From IMG/VR virus record IMGVR_UViG_3300027714_000069, positions 1-30,819 of that record: 30,819 nt of DNA; one strand, given 5' to 3'. This document shows, one piece after another, positions 14,261-21,000 of this stretch. Made by a program: the position numbers and the translations under genes. Origin of the DNA: a virus. The notes below the pieces were generated by a model. The model was not told where the DNA came from. It did no database searches and worked only from the letters and a program-made list of their open reading frames with translations. Position 1 is the first letter of the stretch, and the number at the start of each line of letters is the position of its first letter.

Positions 14261-14807
14261 ATCCGTCTCCATCATAATTAACAGTGTTACTATCGCCATC
14301 TATATCCATAAAGTTCGTTGCTGAATCTATATCAATATCTGCGTTAATAGTATTCAATGAACCTTGAACGGTCCAGTCGAGGTCTGTATTGCCGGATAGT
14401 GCTGCAGTAGCAAGATCAAGAGTAAAGGTATTACTGTCTCCTGTAACCGCTACATTAAGGTCTGAGTTATCTGCGCCAAATGTATTGGTGGGGTCTACTG
14501 TGCTTGTAAAAGAATTACTATCTCCATCAAAGTTAAAGTAGGCTGTCATAGAGTCCGCGTACATTTCACCTAAGAATTTATTCAGATTTCCTACCTGATT
14601 AATATCCAGCGTCATAGATGTACCGTTAAGATCAAGCGAAGTCATTGTTCCCGCCGTAGCCTGCAAGCCACCAATAAGGTTTCCGCTTCCAAGTTGTTCG
14701 AGATCTATGTTAGCTGTAGAGCCTATTTGATCTATATAAATTTCATTGTCTGCTGCTAAAGATAAGCCAGTGAACAATACCAATAACAAACCGATTACTT
14801 TCTTCAT
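14097..14807 (-). CDS. Curlin-repeat secreted protein (CsgA/CsgB-like)
   Basis: This 236-residue exported protein has a clear signal peptide (MKKVIGLLLVLFTGLSLAA) and then imperfect curlin-type beta-strand repeats. Early units keep the curlin signature: IYIDQIGSTANIDLEQLG and MTLDINQVGNLNKF. Later units change to GDSN forms (FNFDGDSNSF, VAVTGDSNTFTL, MDIDGDSNTVNY, THAGDSRSFEV). Curlins pass through CsgG and form amyloid fibres outside the cell; here it follows csgG directly (ATGA overlap, 14804-14807). A TTG at 14816 is possible, but ATG 14807 gives the better signal peptide. Only one curlin gene is present. Two cysteines at the C-terminus (224, 236) are unusual, and the last 164 nt also encode the FecR start. 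Amyloid formation is inferred. Confidence 0.8.
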   Translation of the reverse strand: MKKVIGLLLVLFTGLSLAADNEIYIDQIGSTANIDLEQLGSGNLIGGLQATAGTMTSLDLNGTSMTLDINQVGNLNKFLGEMYADSMTAYFNFDGDSNSFTSTVDPTNTFGADNSDLNVAVTGDSNTFTLDLATAALSGNTDLDWTVQGSLNTINADIDIDSATNFMDIDGDSNTVNYDGDGYAEGYFSLTHAGDSRSFEVDQASTLASDWLTVTSTGDNGTICINQNDQGTAVGC

Positions 14808-15658
14808 GTCTTCCAATACCCCCGAATAAATCCTACTCTAATAATTTCTAATACGCCTTCTTCTATTGCTTTCTGTAAAGCTATAGAGGTGCTTTCATTC
14901 TCAGCAACGCCTCCTTCTATTTCAATAAGTCTTGTTTCTTGTTCTATAAACCTAAAAATATCTTGCGATATACTTGCTGAAGTAATGCTCTTTGATACCA
15001 GTACCTCTATTAAGACTTCCCCTGTAGATACAGATATTAATCTTAATGTAATAGTAATAGAATCTTCTCGGTACTCTTTGCTTGTACCAATACCAAGATA
15101 GCGCGCACCAGCACCGCCTGATCGTATGTTAGTATCGTAGCTTAGTACACCGCCTTGTATGAGTAACCCTGCTAGTAACAATGGTTTTACAGCACTGTCC
15201 TCGTCAAAGGTTTCTCTTGTAGAGCGTATTAACTGGCGTTCTTTTGTTAGGCTATCCAGCCCTACCCGCTCTACTACTTGAAAGAACTCGCCGTTTGCAG
15301 CGTGCTTTAAAGCCCTAATAAGAAAAGCTTCAGGAGCCTGTGTAATGGCTGTGCTAAATAATGCAAATGCTCCGTTGCTCTTACGTTGGCCTGTCTGATC
15401 TTTAAAGCTATTGGGGTAAATAGCAACTATAGGTTTTCGTTTTGCTGGAACTACTTGTCTAAGCTCTTCTGATTGTAGCTCTAATATTGTAGACTTTTTA
15501 AGAACTACGTCGGGTATACCCCTACTTTTAATAAGCTCATCATAATTGAACGCACAGCTAGAAAGTAAAGTTACCAATAGGAACAGTAATGTTAGTCGTG
15601 CCCCCAGACCCATCTGTAATTGTGAGCGTAATTGTTTCTTCTTCAACAACATATTCAA
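14804..15658 (-). CDS. csgG: CsgG-like outer-membrane curli secretion channel (lipoprotein)
   Basis: The product is 284 residues, close to E. coli CsgG (277). A lipoprotein signal (LTLLFLLVTLLSSC) ends in a lipobox with the lipid-attachment Cys. Strong matches to CsgG follow: DQTGQRKSNGAFALFSTAIT, FLIRALKHAANGEFFQVVER, LDSLTKERQLIRSTRE, the transmembrane hairpin part RSGGAGARYLGIGTS, SVSTGEVL, IFRFIEQE and AIEEGVLEII. CsgG forms a nonameric outer-membrane pore. The start is uncertain: TTG 15658 has AGAGGG at 8 nt, ATG 15652 is badly spaced, and ATG 15613 gives a compact signal peptide without ribosome site. All lie inside csgF, out of frame. No CsgE, the periplasmic cap of the channel, is seen in the window. 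Confidence 0.93.
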   Translation of the reverse strand: MNMLLKKKQLRSQLQMGLGARLTLLFLLVTLLSSCAFNYDELIKSRGIPDVVLKKSTILELQSEELRQVVPAKRKPIVAIYPNSFKDQTGQRKSNGAFALFSTAITQAPEAFLIRALKHAANGEFFQVVERVGLDSLTKERQLIRSTRETFDEDSAVKPLLLAGLLIQGGVLSYDTNIRSGGAGARYLGIGTSKEYREDSITITLRLISVSTGEVLIEVLVSKSITSASISQDIFRFIEQETRLIEIEGGVAENESTSIALQKAIEEGVLEIIRVGFIRGYWKT

Positions 15659-16034
15659 TTGTATTACCCTCTAAGGTTAAGCTACCTGCTTGTTGGGGTG
15701 TTTCTCCAAACAACTGATCTACTAGTTGCCTACTAAGCTGTGCGTATATTCTGCTTTCGAGATTTCTAATAAATCTTGCAAGCGTTGTGTTCTCTGCTTC
15801 TCTAACTAATTCATCTGTATATGCATCTATCTCTTCTTTAATGGCGGCTCTTCTTGTAGCTTCCTGATTCTCTATCGTAAGATAATGAGAAGAAGAATTG
15901 ATGCCAGAAAAACTAGGGCTTTTAAATTTATACAGTAATTCATTTGCTTGAGCGGATATACTAAAGAAAAAAAACAGCGCCGTTAATATTAAATTAGCTA
16001 ATACAAATTGAGAGTTTCTTTTTTTCTTTAACAT
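15558..16034 (-). CDS. csgF: CsgF-like curli assembly factor
   Basis: This 158-residue secreted protein has a basic n-region (MLKKKRNSQF), a hydrophobic core (LILTALFFFFSIS) and a signal cleavage near AQA-NE. The mature start, ELLYKFKSPSFSGINSSSHY, matches the CsgF N-terminus that lines the CsgG pore ([20 protein letters not shown] in E. coli). A helix (LARFIRNLESRIYAQLSRQL) and a C-terminal beta domain (IEYVVEEETITLTITDG, TTNITVPIGNF) also follow the family order. CsgF couples CsgG to nucleation of curli subunits at the surface. It is some 20 residues longer than E. coli CsgF. The ATG overlaps the upstream stop by 1 nt with no clear ribosome site, which suggests coupling; the end overlaps csgG by up to 101 nt. 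Confidence 0.88.
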   Translation of the reverse strand: MLKKKRNSQFVLANLILTALFFFFSISAQANELLYKFKSPSFSGINSSSHYLTIENQEATRRAAIKEEIDAYTDELVREAENTTLARFIRNLESRIYAQLSRQLVDQLFGETPQQAGSLTLEGNTIEYVVEEETITLTITDGSGGTTNITVPIGNFTF

Positions 16035-16285
16035 TATTTACTTTTGTTTCTGTATAAGCGAGTTTTATTTGCTATCTTTTTTGGTTGCTTACTAACCGCC
16101 TTACCTTTTTTAGTATCTTCTCTTTTTTTCCTAGTAGTAGCAGCATAGTCCTTTGAAGATAGCGCCTTTATAGCGGCACTTGGCAAATATCTTTCGCCTG
16201 TTTTTGCTGAAGGCTTGCCGCTTTTAGTGCGCCATTTTTGATTAGTCCAAGCCTTCAAAGATTTTTGAGATTTTTTAAGAACCAT
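16034..16285 (-). CDS. Small basic conserved phage protein (DUF5872-like), 83 aa
   Basis: This 83-residue protein is extremely Lys-rich with no membrane segment. It contains SLKAWTNQKWRTKSGKPSAK, GERYLPSAAIKALSSKDYAA and TRKKREDTKKGKAVSKQPKK. I recognise this as a small family recurrent in marine phages and large viruses, which I recall as DUF5872; the name should be checked. Its function is unknown; the charge suggests nucleic acid or polyphosphate binding. It is linked by 1-nt stop/start overlaps to csgF downstream and to another basic protein upstream. The curli genes are therefore continuous with the phage's own operon rather than a loosely inserted cargo. Confidence 0.72.
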   Translation of the reverse strand: MVLKKSQKSLKAWTNQKWRTKSGKPSAKTGERYLPSAAIKALSSKDYAATTRKKREDTKKGKAVSKQPKKIANKTRLYRNKSK

Positions 16286-16458
16286 TATTTTTTGCCTTTT
16301 GCTTTTTTCTTGGCTTTCTCTGACAAGTTCTTCAAATGAAATAACTTTACACTTGTTTTAGTGTGCGATTTATTAGTATGAAGAGTACCATCCGCCATCT
16401 TATGACTAGAGCCTGTATGCTCTGTACCATCTCTTTTATAATGTTTAACGCCTTTCAT
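16285..16458 (-). CDS. Small basic hypothetical protein, 57 aa
   Basis: A 57-residue protein starts at ATG 16458 behind a perfect GGAGG ribosome site (6-nt spacer) and ends at TAA 16287-16285. It is His- and Lys-rich (MKGVKHYKRDGTEHTGSSHK, then a tail EKAKKKAKGKK). ATGA overlap with the upstream gene and 1-nt overlap with the downstream one fit the operon. The repeated GT-HT pattern (GTEHTGSSHK, GTLHTNKSHT) is reminiscent of small phage head or packaging-associated proteins, but no family is recognised. Confidence 0.7.
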   Translation of the reverse strand: MKGVKHYKRDGTEHTGSSHKMADGTLHTNKSHTKTSVKLFHLKNLSEKAKKKAKGKK

Positions 16459-16640
16459 TTGTAACCTCCACCTTTAGCTTTATATTCTTTAGCAAGCATC
16501 TGAGCTTTTCTAGCTGACCACTGGCCTGCTTTGCCACCCTTAGTTCCTGCTTTAATTTTATTAAACAATCTTTTTCTCATTGTAGGCTTTGTGTAATTTC
16601 CAGCTTCGTTTACTTTAGATTTTGTTTTCTTTTTAGGCAT
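16455..16640 (-). CDS. Small basic conserved phage protein, 61 aa (GQWSARKAQ motif)
   Basis: This 61-residue basic protein begins MPKKKTKSKVNEAGNYTKPT and carries KGGKAGQWSARKAQMLAKEY with a C-terminal GGGYK. The GQWSARKAQxLAK motif recurs in many small marine phage proteins, a family I recall as DUF6321 (name uncertain). A strong ribosome site GGGAGGG precedes the ATG. Function unknown; a virion or DNA-associated role is plausible from charge and from its place among late genes. It is the first of three small Lys-rich genes in a row. Confidence 0.72.
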   Translation of the reverse strand: MPKKKTKSKVNEAGNYTKPTMRKRLFNKIKAGTKGGKAGQWSARKAQMLAKEYKAKGGGYK

Positions 16641-16665
16641 TTAGCCCTCCCAACTTTCTAAAATT

Positions 16666-16926
16666 TTATTTATCTTTCTCATTGTTATCTGTTTTATTAT
16701 CATACTTTAGTTTTAAAACAGTGTTTATTTTTATTTGTAATCGTATCATGTCTTGGTCTAACAACCGCAGTTGATCTGTAAGTCTTATAATAGTTGTCTT
16801 CATTTCCTGTACAGCAGGATCAATTTTAGTAGTAATTGTTTGCCACACAAAGTAGACAAAATAACCAAGTCCCATTACCATTACTACAGGAAAACCAAAC
16901 TCCGAAACTACTTGTACAAGATCCAT
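16666..16926 (-). CDS. Small membrane protein with coiled coil (paralogue of upstream gene)
   Basis: This 86-residue protein has an N-terminal membrane helix (GFPVVMVMGLGYFVYFVW), then a helical region (TTIIRLTDQLRLLDQDMIRL) and a charged tail (KYDNKTDNNEKDK). It aligns along most of its length with the 98-residue protein encoded just upstream: EFGFPV/ELGLPV, YFVYFVW/YFIFLVM, DQDMIRL/NNDIIRI, VLKL/ALNL. The pair is therefore a tandem duplication. Its position next to the 3TM holin suggests a lysis-related (holin- or inner-spanin-like) function, although this topology also fits other small phage membrane proteins. Confidence 0.68.
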   Translation of the reverse strand: MDLVQVVSEFGFPVVMVMGLGYFVYFVWQTITTKIDPAVQEMKTTIIRLTDQLRLLDQDMIRLQIKINTVLKLKYDNKTDNNEKDK

Positions 16927-17222
16927 TAGTCTCGCCTTGCGTCTATCTTGCCGTCTTCAACAAAGTTTTCTGCTCTAGCAATTCTGTCAAGATCAGGAGA
17001 AAGATTCAGTGCGCTTGACACGCTGGTATCAATACGAATTATATCGTTATTCATAGTAGAAGCTCTAGTAATAAGCATCTTTGAAATAGATTGAACAGTT
17101 TCTATTTCACTTACCAAACCATTCATTAGTTGTTTCATAACCAGAAATATAAAGTAAGCCATAATAAGACCTCCCGCTACGGGAAGCCCTAGCTCACCTA
17201 TTAAGCGAGCAATCTCTTGCAT
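16926..17222 (-). CDS. Small membrane protein with coiled coil, 98 aa
   Basis: This 98-residue protein starts at ATG 17222 and ends with TAG at 16926, overlapping the next ATG by 1 nt. It has an N-terminal membrane helix (LPVAGGLIMAYFIFLVM), a helical segment (SEIETVQSISKMLITRAST) and a polar C-terminus (DLDRIARAENFVEDGK). It is the upstream member of the duplicated pair. Topology is predicted N-out with the helical tail in the cytoplasm, or the reverse. It lies directly downstream of the 3TM holin gene, so a lysis function is the best contextual guess. Confidence 0.68.
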   Translation of the reverse strand: MQEIARLIGELGLPVAGGLIMAYFIFLVMKQLMNGLVSEIETVQSISKMLITRASTMNNDIIRIDTSVSSALNLSPDLDRIARAENFVEDGKIDARRD

Positions 17223-17713
17223 TAATTTTCTTTGCTGTCAGAGTTACTAGCACCAAAGTAAAAGGATATAATCGCACTAGCTAGTCCACCTAGATAACCA
17301 AGAACAAGGTTAATCAGCGCCTCGCTGTTTTGCTCTGGAGGCTGTAGAGTTACTAAGAATATATAGCCCATAAAGCCTCCAACAACAGTGACACCTATTA
17401 CACGCGCAGTCCAGTCTTTAGAAAACCTACCTCTTGCGTCTTGTATATCAGCCGTTTCAAGAGCATACAAATCTACATCAAGCTCTTTCATCTTAACATC
17501 AAACTCTGCGTCAATCTTTTTAAGCTCTGCAAGTTGTTCTGGTGTAGCTGCTTGAATAGCCTGTTCTATTTTTTTAGGTTCAGGATCACAACCTAATGCT
17601 TCTGCTATCATATTAGCGGCCATGCCGCCCATTGGACCCCCTAGTGCAGTACCGATTGTTGGGGCTACCGCGCCAAGTATTCCTTTAACACCTTTAAATA
17701 AATTAAATTTCAT
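17222..17713 (-). CDS. Holin of the 3TM (GTA-type) family
   Basis: This 163-residue protein has a hydrophobic Gly/Ala-rich N-terminus (GILGAVAPTIGTALGGPMGG), a charged central helix (KIEQAIQAATPEQLAELKKI and ELDVDLYALETADIQDARGR) and two C-terminal membrane helices (VIGVTVVGGFMGYIFLVTL; LVLGYLGGLASAIISFYFGAS). The FYFGxS ending after a helix is characteristic of the holin family first described in gene transfer agents (three membrane helices). It probably forms inner-membrane holes that time lysis and release the muralytic enzyme. Its neighbours are two small membrane proteins downstream and the lysozyme-containing virion protein upstream. Confidence 0.78.
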   Translation of the reverse strand: MKFNLFKGVKGILGAVAPTIGTALGGPMGGMAANMIAEALGCDPEPKKIEQAIQAATPEQLAELKKIDAEFDVKMKELDVDLYALETADIQDARGRFSKDWTARVIGVTVVGGFMGYIFLVTLQPPEQNSEALINLVLGYLGGLASAIISFYFGASNSDSKEN

Positions 17714-18017
17714 AGTGATTCTCTTTTTCCTTTAGTTCTTCAGGGGTAAAGCGTATGTTACTTTGTAGTATTGTATCTATATGTTCTAAAGCTATTTCTA
17801 AAGCCATTTCTGGTAAGCCTATTAAATAAGCCTTTAGTATTTCTTCATAAACTATTTGGAACTCGTCGCGTTTTAACCAAGGCAAGTCCTGTCTAGAGCG
17901 CATCTTACAATCAATACGATACCCTCTATCTAAATCTTCTTCATAGTATCCGTGTAACGCAAAATAAATATCTTCAGAGGATTCGTTATCCACGTTGACT
18001 TCTTTTGTAAAGTACAT
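17703..18017 (-). CDS. Hypothetical acidic protein, 104 aa
   Basis: A 104-residue soluble protein starts at ATG 18017, 32 nt inside the end of the 1549-residue gene, and overlaps the holin start by 11 nt. It is acidic and mostly helical (DEFQIVYEEILKAYLIGLPE, then EMALEIALEHIDTILQSNIR and TPEELKEKEN). There is no signal peptide or membrane segment. The overlaps on both sides indicate tight coupling with late genes. No family recognised; it might be a chaperone or inhibitor for a neighbour, but nothing in the sequence decides this. Confidence 0.65.
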   Translation of the reverse strand: MYFTKEVNVDNESSEDIYFALHGYYEEDLDRGYRIDCKMRSRQDLPWLKRDEFQIVYEEILKAYLIGLPEMALEIALEHIDTILQSNIRFTPEELKEKENHYEI

Positions 18018-21000
18018 TAACTAAGCCGCCTTGATTAACGTTAGCGCGGTTAAACTGTGGTGCGTTTGCTAAAGGTTCTACAGTGTCTGACGATGGAGGT
18101 ACTCCGTCCTGAGTGCTCGGTAGCATTGCTACAGGCTCTGCTTCTTCTGCTAGGCGCTTTGCTTCTGCTAGGCGCTTTGCTTCTGCTGCTTTACGCTCGG
18201 CTTCTGCTGTTTTACGCTGGGCTTCAATCCGAGCAAGCTCTTCTTTTTGTGTCTCTGTAAGCTCGGCATAGGCTTTACCGTCAACGGTTCTTGCTAATGT
18301 TAATCCCATTGCGTGAGCTTCTTTTACATTCTTAATATAGCCTGCTGCAAATGCCGTTTGAGCTGCTCTATTGTCCATGCCTTCTGTGTTGTATCCCGCA
18401 TCTTTTCTACGTGAGTTCTTAATAAATTTTCGTCTCTCTTCTGGCGTATCACCCAGATTGTCAAAAATATCATTCCAAGCTGATGCAGCTTTGCTCGCAC
18501 CTACGTTGTAAGATACGTCCTGTAGCACGGTTTGCTGCGATGTAGTCAGTTCATCCCAAGACGTATTCCTAGCCTTAAGCTTATCGTCCCAACCGAGCCG
18601 TCGAGCTTCTGCTAGATTATTCCGAATATCCGTACGCATAATAGTACGTACGTCTTCCTCATCAAGGTATATCTCCCCATCATCGGAAGTGAACGGAATA
18701 CCGTGGATTTCCCCCGACGCCCATTCGTCTGCAGTAATCTTATGCCCGTATCCGATGTCATATGTTATTTTGCCGCTAGCTTTGTCTTTAGCGTCTTTAG
18801 AGACTGCAGGGGAATACCCTAAGTTCTTAGTAAAGCCGTGCTTCCCTTCGGCCACATAAAGCATTGCTGCGTGTTGTTCTATTGCGCTGTCAAGTGCCGC
18901 TTCTACGGCGTCAGTGGGGCTAAGTAGACCTCCTTCGTTAAAACCAAGCCTAAGGTCTTCAAGGGACACGACACCACGTTCTTCCTCGTCCCGCATAATT
19001 ACGCCAGCCTGTTCGTCGTAAGGGACTCCTGTCATTTTATCAATTCTTTCATCAGGCTCTACAGAAGCATTGGGCACATCGTAAACTATGCCACCTTTAC
19101 TTTTCGCGTAACGAATATAAACGTCTTCTTTTTTCTTAGGTTTTTCTTTTTTAACTTTTTCTTCCTTTGGTCCCTTGTCAAAATCTCTACCGGCTTTTCG
19201 TAACGCCTTTCTTGTTTCGTTAGGAAGAGCTTGGTAGAACGGAACATTTTGCGCAATTGTTTCTCCAACACCTCTACGGTAGGCAACGGCATCTATAATA
19301 TCTTGTGGAAAAGGACCAGCAAATGTTTTTAAAACAGAAGTTATTCCGCCGCTTCCTGACTCTGCACTGCGTCCATATCTTTGTGCATAATCGAAAGGCC
19401 CATAACCGCCAAACCTTCTAATCCCTTCTCCAGCCATTTCAAGAGGTGTCTTTTCTTCTCCTGTATTATAATGATAGTAGTTTTCACCACCACTTCTAAG
19501 AGTGTTTCCTAAATGAGCAATAGCAGTCATTGCAACCGTTGTCATTGCTATTTTAGGAAGTGCTTGTGTAGGGTTGTTAATACTTTCATTAGCCCAGCGT
19601 TTTAAAATAGTATTATTAAATACAGTAGGATATGCAGCAAACTGTGTTAGCAGCCGCGCGGCAGGATGGGAAAACCACAGAGGTCTATTAGCTTGTGTAG
19701 TACTAGTATCCAGAATAATTTCTTTAGCAAATCTAGTAGCACCAGCAATTAATCTATCATTATAAAAACTCTGCGCCTCTCCTTTAGTTTGATTATAAAC
19801 ACCATTATCTAAAGACTTTTTATACCAAGCTATTGCTTCTTTTGGATCAACACCTAAATCTTCTAGTTGTTCTTCATAATACCTTTTTGTAGAAAAGCGA
19901 CCCTCTCCTGATAATTTAATTAATTTACCGCCTTCTTGGTGGTTGTAAAGCGCTTCTGCTCTTTGTTTAATTAATCGTTTACCCGTAGTAAATGAAGCAA
20001 GCTGAACTGCTTTTGTCCACTGAGTAAGAAAGGTTAGTTTAAAAAAACCATTAGACAATTTTTTAAGAGTAGAGGTTTGCATTTCTTCCCCTACTAAACC
20101 TGCTAATCTTGCTTGTATCCCTTGCTCCATACCTAAACCAGCCATATATAGCTCTTTCCAATCTGCATCATCTAACTTTTTTAAACCTAACTTAAGGCGC
20201 GCTGCTCCTACAAAAGAGTCTGAGTCTTTAGTAGTTTGTCCACGCATACGGCGAATGCTACGAATCGTTGCATCAAGGCTATTTCCTACTTCTCTAGTAA
20301 CAGCCGATGCAATATCTCTTGCAACCAAGGGCGAATCACCTGCTGCCGCTCTACTAAAAAGAATTAAAGGTTCTGAAATACTAGATATAGTTACAAATGG
20401 AAGATGAGCAAGCTGCTGCGATAGCAGTATAGCATCATTAGTTACAGAGGCTGCTTTATTCTTAATTCTAGGAGACTCTATTCCGGTAACATGAAAAACT
20501 ATTTTTTTTGTTTGTTCTATTACTTTTTCTGCGCTTTCTCTTGCTGCGTTTTCGTCTAGACCTGCTGCTTTACTAGAGGCCATTAATTCTTTTCGTATAG
20601 GGCCAATCCATTTAAGTTCCATATCAGCCGCAGTTCTACCGAATTTTTCGGTCCTTGCAATAACTAGCGATGTGCTTTCAAAATATTCTTGTAAAATTGT
20701 TTCAACATCATTTTCTAAAAATTCTGCTATCTCGTTATCGTCTAAATTTTTAAGGGTTCTAGTTTTTACATAACCCGGTGAAGAGCTTGATCTGCTTGCT
20801 TCAAAAGGCTTATATTTGTTCTCTAACATGTCGTCTACAATTTTAGCAGCCTTCAACTCCTTGGCTAACGCAGTAACCCGGACATCGGTTAGTTTTGCCT
20901 CGGGAAGGCCCAGCGTTTCTCTAGCTTGCTTTCGGAAATCTACACCGAAAGTAGCTAGATCTGTTTTAATGCCGCTCTTCTTATTGGCTGACTTCGTTGG

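Noticed and set aside
11310-16034. Host chromosomal contamination as explanation for the curli/cyclase genes
   Set aside because: The genes are joined by 1-4 nt or longer overlaps to phage-type small genes and read with the late operon, without transposase, att site or obvious composition break; still worth confirming with spanning reads.
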